Below, in pieces: positions 25,166-38,220 of a stretch of 64,000 nucleotides of DNA. Both the position numbers and the translations under genes were made by a program. How positions within the stretch are numbered: the stretch's first letter is position 1; each line of letters opens with the position of its first letter. The notes beneath the pieces were generated by a model. It was not told where the DNA came from, did not search any database, and saw only the letters and a program-made list of their open reading frames with translations. Origin of the DNA: Numida meleagris (taxonomy: Eukaryota > Chordata > Aves > Galliformes > Numididae); NCBI RefSeq assembly GCF_002078875.1, contig NC_034409.1:64882538-64946537 (forward strand), read 5' to 3'.

Positions 25166-26124
25166 ATGACATTTCTTAAATTTTAAAGGAAGCAAATGAG
25201 ATCACAGCTGTTTTAGATGATTCACAGAACTAACAGTGTTATTCTGAAATGGCTTTTTTTTTTTTTTCTGGCTTTATCATGTTTATATTATCTTCTGGTT
25301 TTCTTCACTCACATCCCTTTCCAGGAGTCACTCTTACAGGGTATTATACTATAAAACACACCATACTTTACTATTCACTGAATTATTTAAGAAGTTCATT
25401 AGAGGTGGTAGTACTTGCAGGAGGCATGAATACTTTTTTCTGTCTGGGCAGTTTGCAAATCGATGTTACAAATGGCTGCTGCTAAGGCTTCTATAAGTTC
25501 AATAAAATTCTTGGAGAAAGAGGAATGGTAATCCTCACTTTTTTCACAGCTTGTTTTCATTTATCCCATACCATGGACAAACTGGTCTACCAAATAAGTC
25601 ATCAAGTAGAGGAGTTGCATATTTGGGGGTTTTAATGAAAGCAGTTCGTCTTTATTAAGGAATTTCTGATCAAGAAAAATCTGGCAGGCAGCGTTTTCTG
25701 TTGTACCAATATCAGAGGCATTTTTTTTACCTTCCTCAGTAAAGATGGAGTTTGATTAAAATTTGTAAAACTATATTTGTATCCGAACACATTATTACCA
25801 TGAAATCTCAAGTTATCTTTCTTCCTTGTTTTCCTTGTTCAAGAAAAGTTGGTAAATCTAGGTGATCTTTCAGGGACAAAATGTCTGTATGATGATGCTC
25901 CAGGCCTACAAGTCTCAGATATGATTTTGAAATAAAAGGTTGTCTGTGGATGGAACACAGAGGAAACCACCCTCAGGTTGTCAGGATCCCTCTAGTAATT
26001 CTTCTGAAAGCAGATAAGTGGAGGACAGAAAATGTACTAAACCGTATGGCAGAAGAAGGAGAAACAATGTCTAAAACCAGACAACCATATGGCTGTCATC
26101 ATTACAGACTGTCAAATTCAGCAC

Positions 26125-26808
26125 CATAGAATCACACAATCATAGAATGGCCTGGGTTGAAAAGGACCTCAAAGATCATCAAGTCTCAACCCCCCTGCAT
26201 AGTGCAGGGTCGCCAACCACTGGACCAGGCTGCCCAGAGCCACGTCCAGTCTGGCCTTGAACACCTCCAGGGACAGGGCACCCACAACTTCCTTGGGCAA
26301 ACTGTTCCAGTGCGTCACCACCCTCTGAGTGAAAATCTTCCTTCTAATATCTAACCAAAATCTCCCCTCTCTCAGCTTAAAACCATTCCCCCTTCTCCTA
26401 TCGCTATCTACCCTCACAAACAATTGTTCTCCCTCCGGTTTATACGCTCCCTTCAAGTATTGGAAGGCCACAGTGGGGTCTCCCCAGAGCCTTCTCTTCT
26501 CCAAACTAAACAAGCCCAGTTCCCTCAACCTTTTTTCACAGGAGAGGTGCTCCAGCCCTCTGATCATCTTGGTCGCCCTCCTCTGAACTCGTTCCAAGAG
26601 CTCCATATATTTCTTGTGCTGGAGCGCCCAGACCTGGACACAGTACTCCAGATGGGGCCTCACAAGAGCTGAGTAGAGGGAGACCACCACCTCCCTCTCC
26701 CTGCCGGCCACTCCTCTTTTAATGCAGCCCAGAACATAGTTGGCCTTTTGGGCTGCCAGCGCTCTCTGCTGGCTCATGTCCAGCTTCTCATCCGCCGGGA
26801 CCCCCAAG
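26125..26808 (-). mobile_element. CR1 LINE, 3' part, open ORF2 C-terminus
   Basis: The + strand starts with the reverse-complement CR1 tail (CATAGAATCACACAATCATA) and GGCCTGGGTTGAAAAGGACC. The element breaks off at about 26808, after the sequence for [19 protein letters not shown]. On the minus strand the C-terminal ORF2 frame is unbroken to the stop near 26169, covering [53 protein letters not shown] and LRLDDL. The open frame runs on upstream of the truncation to 26981 through unrelated sequence, giving a 270-codon chimeric frame. No reverse transcriptase core is present. Confidence 0.93.
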
Positions 26809-27500
26809 GTCTGAATGCAGCCTGGCTTTGGCTCTGTGTCCTCATGTTCGGCCTTTAGAGAGTTGTAGTGCATATTCCTGCTAGGCACACATACAGCAGA
26901 AGGATGTCCAGCTACACAAATCAGCACAGACAGAAAGCAGTGCCTTACCAGCACATGTATAAACACACATAGCATTCCCACAAAAACAGGCAGTATGGAC
27001 AGTCTGATTCTGTTCTCCTCTGCCTGATCAGGATCAAATTCTGCCAGTGGAATATATACATATCCATGTCCCTATATATTTAAATCTATAGTATTAAAAT
27101 GTCCATTACTCCAGTAGTTGTGCTCAGTTCATCTACTAGCTGGCTCCAGATCTTCCTCCTTTCTCCAGCTGCTGATATCCAGACATACAAACCCCCCAGT
27201 TCGCAACCATACTGTGGTTGCTTGTGTTTGGATCTATTCACATTATGCGGACATTGGTCTTCCCACCTGGTCCAGACGTATGGTCTTCACAGCAGCTCAG
27301 ACTCTCAGACCCTTGTCTCTGGAAGCTAACATCTCTGATCCCTGTTGCCAGCGTCTCATGGATGTTGATTAGTGATGGGTCACTGGATGGGATCAGTGGG
27401 GCTGAAGGAAGTGCACTTCAGCATATGGCTCTTGTGTTCCTCACATCTCTGCGTAGTGTGCAACTTTGTGGTCTTTGGTGTCATTGTGAAACCAGATGAG
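26809..27500. other. Unclassified moderate-GC block beside the CR1
   Basis: About 700 bp, richer in C and G than the surrounding intron. It contains overlapping + strand open frames (27099-27329, 27118-27372, 27218-27499), none with a recognised domain. It could be part of an LTR or endogenous-retrovirus relic or another old repeat, but I see no LTR ends, primer-binding site or gag/pol motif. Nothing firm can be said. Confidence 0.25.
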
Positions 27501-27955
27501 AGAGAGGAAACTAAGTAAGTTCATTAGTTACTGCCAGATACTTTGACTGACTTCTAAAACAGTTTAGATGTGAGCCTTTGATACCTTTTAGCATTACTGT
27601 GCTTGAAACACAAAACCGCATTGCCATCTGAGGTAATGTCTGCTTTCTGAACATGGTATAGCCTGTTTGCCCACAGTGGCTCCCATTAAAGGATCAGAGA
27701 CTGATTTGAAGACAGGAAGATGACAGTCTTCTTTGCCATCTTTCTTTCCTGCATTCATGATTTCTTTCTACACTTTCTCACTGCTTCCACTTCCATTTTT
27801 CTTTTCCTTTTTTGTCACTTAACTAGTAAGAATCTAGTTTGCCTACCAGTCATCACTAGACTGCCCTTGCTGTGAATAGTGATTAGAAAGATTTCTTAAA
27901 GCCTGGTGGATAGCAGAACATGCCTAAAAAAAGGCACTCATCTGCACATTTTGTG

Positions 27956-28110
27956 GAATCACAGAATCACAGAATTGTAGGGGTTGGAAGAGACCTTTAG
28001 AGATCACTGAGTCCAACCCCCTGCTAAAGCAGGTTCCATACAGATTGCACTAGTAGGTGTTCAGGCAGGTCTTCAATATCTCCAGAGGAGGAGACTCCAC
28101 AACATCTCTG
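27956..28110 (-). mobile_element. CR1 LINE short 3' fragment
   Basis: About 155 bp. The + strand reads tail-type GGAATCACAGAATCACAGAA, then GGGGTTGGAAGAGACCT, AGATCACTGAGTCCAACCCC and GGAGGAGACTCCACAACATC. These are landmarks of reverse-complemented CR1 of an older subfamily (B/H-like). 5'-truncated. Confidence 0.88.
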
Positions 28111-30638
28111 TGTAGATTTTGCTAATCTGTCCACAGGAGAGAAACCTGCAAATGAGAATCAGAGCCAGGGGGAAAAATTTGCAATCTCTAGCTTTGCTTT
28201 GCTTTTCTGACTCTTCGTTTGTTTGTTTGTTTTGCTGTTTTGGCTTGTTCTGTCCTATGGCTGAACATGAACAAGAAAAAAAAAAAAGAGTTTTAACTCA
28301 TTTTTACCATTTCCCCACAAAAATAAATGATAATTAAGACTAATTTCCACTGAAACAATTTCCTTCATTTAGTGAAAGATATTGAGGGAAATTATCAAAA
28401 GGAAAACTAATAAATTATTTAGGTTTTAAGTAAGATTTTCTTTCCTCTGTATTTTCCTTTGTGTTGAGTAGAAGACAAGAAGGCTATATATTTTGATATA
28501 GCTGGTATAGGGAGGGAAACTTAGACATAATAACTTAAAGAACTGCATTTTTATCAGTGCATGGAGTTTACTGGCATCTCATCACTTTTGAGTCAAAGAA
28601 AGAGCCTTATTAGCATAGCAATCTTTAGATGCTAAACTCATGCAGAATACTTTTACCACATATCTTATATGTTCTATTATATGTGTATGTAAAATTTTAT
28701 TACAACTAAGTAATAAAAGTAATACCCCCCTCAAAAAAGCCAAATACTACCAAACAAAAGTCGAACCCAACCTTTAATTTCATTTTGAATCTTTAAAATA
28801 TATTAGTCTAGTTTCTTGCAAAAACGTGGTAAGAGAAAACATCACTGCCTCTAAAGCAAAGAAATCTGTTATTTTGAAAACCTGATACAAGGATTGATTT
28901 CTCATCTCATTTTCTAAGTTCAATGGAGACTTTATCTGCTTTAATTTGAACGACAAATTGTGTAGTTTGGATCATGCTGTTTGAAAGCTTCAATCTCTGC
29001 TTAAAGTTGACGTATAAAAAGGGTGCTTTAGCTGAACTGTCCTGCAGAATACTGTCTGAATGCAAAAGAAAACAAGATGGCAATAAAGTCTTAGGCCTAC
29101 TTTTATCTCTTTTTCGGTGTGACTTCTCCTTCACTGAGAGAAACATCTATGTGCTGTTAAAATAGACAAGTTGTGAATTCTGATGCAATCTCTTAAGATG
29201 ATTGCTAAAATTATATTTTTCTTGAAATTTTCACTAAAAGTCATGACAGAATTTGGATCTTGGGTAGGTTTTTCTTCTGTGTACATTTATGAGGTTATTC
29301 TCCTAAAGGAAAGGAATAAACATTCTTGTGACATTTAAAAAACAACAACTACAACAACAAAGCTACCCCTCTTCTAAATGTCCAGTGTTGTGAACTGTGG
29401 CAATATTGAGAATTTGGGAAGAGCTAATTTACTTATTTTGGCTAAGAATGCTCCAGGTCATTGTAAATAGAAGGAAGATGGCTCCCTTCCAACTTGGGAC
29501 ATTCTATTTTAAGATGTTCGATTTTGAGCCCAGCTTATGCATCCAGATAATGAAATATTTGACTGGAAATGAGCTATTTACTTACTGCCGTCTGTGAGGT
29601 TTCTTATACCTTGCTTTGAAATATCTAGATGAGCTTCAAGTCACAATTAAGTTATCTTTCTAAGTAGATGGAACACCAGTCCGGTCAGCTGCTATGACCA
29701 CGATAGCCAATGTCCATCTTGGCTTCAATAATAATTTGTGTCAACTGGAGAACACTTTGCACTCTCAAAGCTCTGATATCAAATAAGGTGTTTGAGCTTG
29801 TTTCTCACAGGTGATTTCTTCTGTTTTCTAATGATACCAAACCCTAGGATTTTAATATGGATGAAACAAAAACATCTCAATTGTTAATAAATCGAAGATA
29901 AAGGTAACAAAATTATTTTGAGGCACTTACAGTGGTGAAATATGGTGTGATGTCTTACCATTTTCTCAATATGTTATATGTATTTGGTATTGCATCCTTT
30001 TTTTTTCACAGTATGCTAGGCCTTGCAAACAGAAGTTGATGGGAGCTTTCTTTCCCTTTTGCAAACTTGCAAATGTTATGTGTAATGACTCTGTATGGGC
30101 ACGTATGCTCATGTTCCTGTGCATGGATTTACCTAAATCCCTATTTTAAGTCAAATGTGCTAGGAATAAACACACTTGTAGTAGTCAAAGCAAGGACATG
30201 ACTTAAAGCTATGGCTAGTAGTGTCGTATGTCTGGTTGTTACAGAACTTAGATGATGTCTAGCAGATGGAAGTAACAATAAATAACCCAGTGAAAACTGA
30301 ACCATCTTTGTCAGAAAATCTCGGTGAAAACAAACAAACAAACACCAACAACAATGGAGAAGAAAAATGAGAGTGCTGGGGAAGTGAAATAACCATATAT
30401 GTGTGTCTTTTGACACTTCATTTTTATATGACCCAAGGCTGACAAATCCAGAGTATAAGTATCACTTTTCTTATGAAAGCTGGTCTGCAGAAAATGATAT
30501 CCTACCCCAAGGAGAACACGTACATAGCCGAAAAGGACTGTACTGTATGACTTGGCCCCTCAGTACAATAAACTTTGTTGCTACACAAGGCTCCAGGTGG
30601 TTTTAATTTCAAACTGAATTTCTAATCTTCTTTTCCAG

Positions 30639-30827
30639 ACTCTCAGAGCCACAGAAAAGAATCTTATGGTTTTATCGTTACTACTGCAATAATCAAAATT
30701 GCTCCCTTCCTCTGGTATTGGGCAGTGCACCCAGCTGGGATCGAACAACTGTGTCAGAGATGTATTCTGTCTTGAGGAAATGGAGATTTTCTAACCCTGT
30801 GGAGGCACTTGGGCTTCTAACATTCAG
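30639..30827 (+). CDS. PIK3C2G: PIK3C2G-like exon 6 of 8: helical (PIK) domain
   Basis: 189 nt between CTTTTCCAG and TTCAG|GTAAGG. The first base completes Leu. The following 62 codons include LSEPQKRILWFYRYYCNNQN, CSLPLVLGSAPSWD, TVSEMYSVLRKWRF and NPVEALGLLTF. The W-F-Y-R-x-Y-C-x-N-x-x-x-S-L-P-L-V-L-x-S block is highly diagnostic of class II PI3K helical domains. In this family the domain is an alpha-helical scaffold that packs against the kinase domain. The last two bases join exon 7 to give Ser. Confidence 0.95.
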
Positions 30828-33004
30828 GTAAGGGAAAATTAGCTAAGTAGGAAATTAACAAAAAGTAGAATGATTATTTTGTGCTGCTGATTAATTCAGC
30901 GCTTCACTTGCACCCAACATAGAATAATACTTCGTTTAACTGGTTGGTTTTGGTTCTGTCCCTGTGTCAAAGTAGAGATGTACTGCAATTCCTGTGATGT
31001 CTTTAACCGGAATATGCCAGAAGTGCCTTCTTGGTTGAGAAGGTTTCCAATTTTTCAGAATAATGAGAAGAGTATTTCATTCTGTATAGCAGATTCAGTC
31101 AGTTTCTGGTAACAGGTAATCAGTCAAATACTTAACACTTGCATAGCATTCCATATCTTCAAACTACTGTGCAGACATGAGCTGAGTAATGAGAGATAAG
31201 GAAGACTGAACTATTCTTCCAGATAATTATAATGTGTAAATATGTACAGACTCACCTGTAGCCGATCTTTCTGAAGTAGAATTTTGAAGACAGCTCCCCA
31301 CAGTTTGAGCAACTGCTGGGTGATTCCTTATGGTCCATCCCCCCTTCTTAACACTGGCAGCTGATTTTCAGGAATGTTTGAGTTAGTCTAACCTATGATG
31401 GAATGGCAAATGTCAGGGGACAGAATCTGTCTCAGCAGTTATGTTTCCTCTAAAAACTTAGTAGGTATTTTCTGCTAAGCATTCTACCTGTGAAAGCATT
31501 AAACCTGTGGATGAAATTACTGAGCAAATTTGGTCTATCAAGTAGTTGTCTGGATAAGCGTGAGTTGCATCTGCTTTGCATTATCAGTTCCATATTTTAC
31601 ACGTGACCTTTAGAAACAAAATACTTCACCTAGAGCTTTACTCAAGGAGAAAGAACTGTATTTACTCAGCTCCACATTATTCCACGATAGTTGTTTTAAA
31701 ATATAAAGCAATTTCCTAAGAATGCCTGTGTCTCAGATTTATATCTGAAGTATTAGGAGTTTCACATGTTTGCATATATGTCTTTCTTATGTTTAGTGGG
31801 AGTGATGGAAGCAAATACTCAGAAAGATGGAGCATATTATTGGCATTTTATTTACTGTTATTAAATGATTAGAATGTATGAAAGACTCATTTAGAAAGGA
31901 GTATACAGTCAGCATGTTGTCTTCCATGCTCCAGAGTAATGAGAGTTTGAGCTGGTTTGTCAGAGCAATTTCAGATCAGACCTTTTGTCAAAATTTGATT
32001 CTGTGTATGAGTGACATTTCTGCAAACAAAGAGCTTGACTATTCCTTGAAGATGCAGCTCTGCATCTGGCTATGGTGCAGAATATTAGCCCTTGTCAGGT
32101 GCCTCACAGGATATTTAATATGAGTTAGTCTATCACAAAGCTTCTCAGTGTGTAGTGAATGCAATGTACATGCTGTTCATTCTGGCAAACATTGCTGGGA
32201 TGGAAAGATGAGATGATGTCATCGTTTTGTCTCTCCCGGTGCCACTGTTGGTTGTGACTGGCACCTGCAGTGATGCCAAAGATCAAGGGCTTTTTATTAG
32301 TTGGTTTGTGTCTGTAGTTTCTTTCTCAACAAAGGTAAAATCAATCTGCCTTTGCTTTACTATGAAAAGGAGTTCTGCATCACAGTACAAATCTTTTAAA
32401 AAAATTCTGTCCTCCGCATATTACATGGTACATGAACAAGTGGGAAGCTAACATTCCAAAGCAGAGGGATTACATCTCATTTAAGGTTTCTAATTTCAAA
32501 AATGTCTAGGTCTCATGATTTAACTGCTGAGAGACGTAAATGCAGATTGAGAGAGTGGGCTGAAGGAGAGAAGTACTTTCTGTATAAAAAAAAGTTTTCT
32601 GAGGTTTCTTCTCTTTGTTATCTTTTCCTCAGATTTCAGTCATATTGAAAAGTAAAATAGCATTGGATACAATCCAACTTCCCTTTACTATTCCCTTCTC
32701 TGACTTTAGATTGTAGGCTCCATAACTGAGCTGTTTTTGAAGGTTCATTCATCTCTATCCTGTATTATGCTTGGCTCTGACAATTCATCAACTCAGTGCC
32801 TGACTTCTATCATCAACAAAACAGCTCTCTGATTTCTTGTGATTACTGAGACACAGCTGAAAGGTCCATGTTTGTATAAAACATGAGCAGAATATAAAAG
32901 AAATACTCTTTATAGATTCATATCTATTTTAACGACTTGTGTTACCATCCCTATCTTATCCTAGGTAAGTAAAATAAATTGGGCATATGTTTTGTTAACA
33001 TAAT

Positions 33005-33295
33005 ATAAGAGTGCAGGAGCAGCTGCACCAAATCAGAACAAATGTCAGTCTAGTGCATCCTGTCCAACAACAGATGACTAGGGAAGACAACAAAAATAGG
33101 CCAATTATAATGATGTTGCGTTACTCTCCCGACTTCCAGTAATCTGCACCTCAGAGAGGTTTTTAGATTTAATAGCTCTCCTACATTTTTCTTCTGTTTT
33201 TTTCTTAATAAAAGTGAATTGAATGTTTACAATTGAACTTAAAAGACATCCTGTAGCAAGGAGATCCACAGTTGAGCTCTATATTTTAAACTGTG
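33005..33295 (-). mobile_element. Ancient CR1-superfamily LINE remnant
   Basis: Bases 33020-33095 (CACCAAATCAGAACAAATGT, CAGTCTAGTGCATCCTGTCC, AACAACAGATGACTAGGG) resemble the reverse complement of the repeat family seen at 24930. CATCCTGTAGCAAGGAGATC followed by CACAGTT at 33249-33275 resembles a further conserved part of the same family, with the expected order and spacing. Highly diverged; the exact family is not certain. Confidence 0.45.
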
Positions 33296-36200
33296 ACGCA
33301 TACAAATGATACCATACTGTAAGGAGCACCATAAAAGATCAAGACTTTCCGATCACTCAGCATGTTGCTTCATTTTCAGGAATTTAACTTTGCAGTATAT
33401 AATAGAAAAGCTGAATTCCTGCAAGAATATGCTACCTCTTAATATGGTTTAGGGAAGGTACTCAAAATCACTAATCATTTTTGCAAGTCTTAGGCTGGGG
33501 ACCCTAAATTACCGTTCTTCTCACAGCAAAAAAGAAGCATCTGTCCCAGTGATTCAGCTCAAGCTCACAGTTGCGAGGATAAAAAAGTCAAATCATTGGA
33601 GGTGCTAACTCACTGTATGAGTTACAAGGCAGCACTGGGGTGCTTAGGGAAAGCTGTCATGACCCATCAAATTAAGCCTTGTTATCCTGCATCTGAGTTA
33701 GAACTCTCTTTGCAACTTTCTTAAAGTTCTAAATTGTTCACTACACAATGTACAGTTAAATGTACAGTTTAATAGATGTTTCTTGTTCTTTGAGCACATC
33801 CATCCTTCTGCTTTTGCTCTTCAGCTTTTCAGGCACATACGAAGGCAGCCAAATGATACCAGTCATTTATTCTGTGGAAAGGAAGAATATTCATAAATTG
33901 GGAACACAATCATGGTACATTTCACAGATATATTCAGCAGCAATCTTGCATCCAGTACTTGGAGCAAGTGCATTGATTCTTAAAGCTCCAGAAGCCAACA
34001 CTTTAAAAGAAAACAATTTAAAAAAAAAAAAAAAGGATTATTTCTTTAATCAGTAAGTCTGGGATGAGAAGGCTGGCAAGGCAAAGTCAAAAATAGGATT
34101 TTATACTTCTAGGTTTACTTCTAATTTCAGAGAAGGGTGATTGAAGGGATTGCCTAAAAAATATATATTTTTTTGCCTAAGGCAGAGGGCATAAGGATGG
34201 TCCCTCCCACCATTGCTTATTGGTGCCCTATGAGTTTTACTATTAACTTCACTTATTGAGCTTGGCAAAAAAGCCAAATTTTAGTGAAATTAGAGCTTTC
34301 TCTGAACATACTTACTTTGCATGGCAGACTAGCCAGGGAAATGAGATCAGTATACTTGTTTATTCAAAGAATGTTCTTCATGACTGAGAGACTCCAAAGA
34401 CAGTGTTAGAAATGCTACCTCATATGGTATATTTGTAGCATGCCAATGTTCTGTGTATGTATAGAGCAATCATACTTGCAAATTTTTGTCAGGTTATTTT
34501 GATATTCAAATTATGTAAAATGAAAGCCAAAATGAATTCATTAACCCAAATAGCAGAAATTAGGCTCTTTCCTACTCCTCCCTGGCCAGAGATAATAGGC
34601 TTATGTTTGTAGTATCCCTCAGCCTTTGACTTTCAAAGCATTACTGCTGATTTTCACACGATTTAGCAGAATATCTGTGGAGCTGTACAGGTTAGAATAT
34701 ATACCAATATATGTGAAACTCACTTTCTAAACAATAATTATAATAAAATGAGATAGCTTGAAACCAGACTTCGTTCATAAACTTTTGAAAGCCAAATTGA
34801 TTCTAGAAGTGTTGAGTCAGATTGCCATTGTTTTAATAAATGTAGAATTAGAACTGTTCCCTGCAAGTCTACAGCTGAATGTTCAGTAGACTGGTTATCA
34901 TACAGGTGCAGCTAGAGCACATCTGGCCTGTCTCCATCTTATTTGGTTGAAAGGGTCGTAATTGTATATCAGCGTGGAGGGCAACCATGGGTTTATGCAA
35001 AGAAATAAAGTAAGAATAAAGCAGCAACCTACAATTAATTTTATAGTTTGATGCATTTAACATACTTCTAATAAATTTATAAAACTGTTTTGTAGTAATG
35101 TACAGGAAATTCTGCAATAACCAACATAAGGTTTCATATGTTGTTAGGAATAGACAACACATTAAGTATGAGAATGTGATTAATGCATTTTGATTCACTG
35201 GCTAAACGGAGTCCTGTGAAATATGGAAATATTCAACATTGCTTTCTGTTTTGATAAAGGAATTTGAGAATAGGTTTCAAGATTCCTAAAAAAAAATCAA
35301 TGTTTTTGTATATTTGCAATTTCATTTTCAGTCAACATAAATATATTACCTTCAAATTTTCAAATGGAATGTGTAAAGTTGCAATCAGATACTCAGCTCA
35401 AACATTTGATTTTGTCACTTTACTAGGTTTTTATAAGACCTATCTTAGCAGAGAAAAATATCCCTCATTTCATAGTCATGCCTTATTCATATCACCACTT
35501 TTTGGCAGTATGCACTTTTGTGAATAACTATTTTAAAGGATGAAGTACAGGAAGAGTAAAGTTTCATCAAAAATCTCTGACTAAAACCTTGAAAACTCAC
35601 TAAGAATTGTAGCTACATCCATCAAACCAGACTGATGTGTTAGTTTCACATAAACAAAGTCAAATAACCCACTAGTTTTATGGTGTTATTGCTGTCTTTG
35701 TTTTTTATGTTTTAATAAAAAATAAAATAGGTTTTGTTACTTACATACATTAACTATATTACATATTTCATATGTAGCCCAAGACAATTCCTCTTTGCTC
35801 AGTGTGGCCCAGGCATGACAAAAGATTGGACACTGATGTTCTAGATCATAAGGCTTTCAAGTGAAAGAATACTTTTTGTTCTTTTCTTCCTTCCCTTGTT
35901 TTCTGCTAGGATATGATTCCCCATATGGCCTCTGTGACATCTTAAACATATTGTTAGTAGTTTTAGGCATGATTGCTTGTAGACACTGTGTATAAACGTT
36001 ACTTAAAGTATACTTTTTGTTGAGTGTGTCAGGCCATGAACTTTGCAACTGACTACAGAGTTTTTCTTTAAAGTGTGTGGGGACACAAAGGGTTCGAATA
36101 TCGCAGTGAGAAGGGAATGTATTATTTTCTTTCAATTAAAGACTGTGAAAACCCGATGTCCTTTTTAATAATGGCATTTGTTCTCTTTTGTAACTTCTTC

Positions 36201-37486
36201 TAGTCCTTGCTACTTTCTAATTCTCATGTGTTCATACAAAGTTTTCTTTAGAAGCCCTCAGAGCAGTGAAAAAAATTCACCAACAAAAAGCAAATGAAAT
36301 CTACTGTTAATCGTAACAGAAATGCTAAAACTAAGGAACTCCTTAGTTGTTATTCTTTAAATTTCTTTTTGTGTTCTCATCTAATTACTTTTAAAATACT
36401 TAAACTGTCACCTGAAACTTATCTGCATATTCTTTTAAACAGTTCTCCCATACTTTCTCTCCAGGCCTGGTTGCAAGTGTCAGTGACAAAATATCCTTTA
36501 CTTGTTAGAGGTTTCTGTTATTGTTGTTTTTGAATTGGCATCTTAACTCCAGTAGATTTGCTGGCTCAGAGAGTTGAGAATTTTATTGCATATTATAAGC
36601 CTCTAACTTAAAAGATGGATCATGAAAGGCCATTTCATTTTTCACAGAAGTCCTCAAATGCTAGAAAATGTAGTGAAATGCACAGTTCCATTTATCTGAC
36701 AAATATCTTCGAGCATAGGGTTATTTGAGGCATTGCAATAAAAAAAAATGAAATGCTCATCTATTTCTCATTTACAATCAAGTCACCACTGGCAGATGCC
36801 AAAATCTCAAGAGAATATCACAAATCCACAGGATACCTCAGCAGTACTTAGTTTTCTGTTTTGAATCTGATTTAGCTGAAAGGTATGGCCTGACAAGATG
36901 CTCCCTACTGGCTATCTATATGAAAATAATCAGACTGGATGTTGCTCTTATTTCTAAAGCAAATTGTAGTCTGTGCTCATCCAGCTCAATATTCAGCTTT
37001 TTCAGAAACCATCGTAAAATCTCATGGGAGACCGAACAGTTTTAAACTACTCAGACAGAAGTTACAAAATGGATGGCTGTCAATCACTGGCATCATGCAG
37101 GGATAAAAGAACAAAACAGCAAAAGGTTTGTTGAGGTTAAATATCAAAGGAAATCAGTTTAATAACTTAAGGAGTATCCAGGTTGCGAGACAAGCTGTAA
37201 AGAGGAAATTTGAAGTCCCTCATAATGTGAACAGTTGCAGGCTAGGCAACCATTGTTTACATATTGTTTTTTTCTTTGGTAATGTCCTTGAGAATATAAA
37301 CATGGGACAAACTTACAAGTTAGAATCCCTGTTGTGGAATACTCATTACCTGAATGGACAACAAATACATAATTATTCAAAAGAAGAAAGGTACAATGTG
37401 TTGCAATTCAGGCAAATGAATGAGGATCACAGTAGTTCTATCCACTTAATTATTTATTGACCAATAGCTTGTCAACAGGGAAAAAT

Positions 37487-37520
37487 AGAAGAAAAAAAAA
37501 AAAAGAAAAGAAAAAGAAAT
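37487..37520 (+). repeat. A-rich simple sequence
   Basis: A runs broken by single G bases. There is no adjacent retroposed gene that I can see. Confidence 0.75.
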
Positions 37521-38011
37521 ACCACAGCTAAAAGTAATTGGAAACCTGAATGAAAATTGCCAGTTTCAATCACATTTAAAATCTGTGCAATGAAAAAAAT
37601 CAAACATTTTTAAGTGCTTTTATTTTAAGTTGCTATTTTTCATGCTAAATTCTCAGAGATTTTGTTTACAATCTTAAAACAACCAGGGAGAGGGGTACCC
37701 AAATCTCTGCCCTCACAAACAATTGTCAAAGGTCACATGTCAAGAACCTGGTAGTCATGGTTCAAATTCTTTCCAGAACTGATCAGATATACACAGTTGA
37801 GATGAGCTCCTGCTGCTTAGGAGCCCTGAAGGTTGTAATATTGACTCTGTTGTGGTATGGTCATCTCATCTCATTCTTGAGTTCTCAGTGCATATATAAA
37901 ATTACATATCCATTTTAGCAAGCCCTGGAAATCACCTATCCCCCAATATGTAAACAATGATCGTGTTTTCTCAGACCTAAAGTGATTTCTCACAGTTAGT
38001 TATAGTCATAA

Positions 38012-38220
38012 GTTGAACAAGACCAAGTGCTGGATCCTGCACTTTGGCCACAACAACCCCAGGCAACGCTACAGACTTGGGGCTGAGTGGCTGGAGGACT
38101 GTGTAGCAGAAATGGACCTGGGGATGTAATCAGCTAAACATAAACCAGTAGTGTAGCCAAGAAGGCCAATGGCATCCTGGCTTGTATCTGAAATAGTGTA
38201 GTCAGCAGGAGTAGGGAAAT
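38012..38220 (+). mobile_element. Older CR1 LINE, left half (interrupted)
   Basis: Diverged CR1 ORF2 sequence: AACAAGACCAAGTGCTGGAT, CCTGCACTTTGGCCACAACA, ACCCCAGGCAACGCTACAG and GTGTAGCCAAGAAGGCCAAT match an older CR1 subfamily. The reading frame is broken. It stops at GGGAAAT where the younger CR1 begins. The sequence resumes at 39276 (TGATCATTTCCCTGTACTCA) exactly where the older element should continue. Confidence 0.85.

Larger units (their letters stand above)
23975..30638 (+). other. Intron between exons 5 and 6
   Basis: 6,664 bp from GTAAGT to CTTCTTTTCCAG. It contains an ancient CR1-like remnant (24930-25165), a T run at 25251-25266, a CR1 (26125-26808), an unclassified block (26809-27500), a short CR1 (27956-28110) and AAAC/TTTG simple repeats at 28207-28235 and 30328-30345. 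Confidence 0.85.

Noticed and set aside
33760..34056. 98-codon + frame ending in a Lys run, as a retroposed gene with poly-A
   Set aside because: The A run at 34020-34034 lies inside the frame; no parent gene recognised and no target duplication seen.
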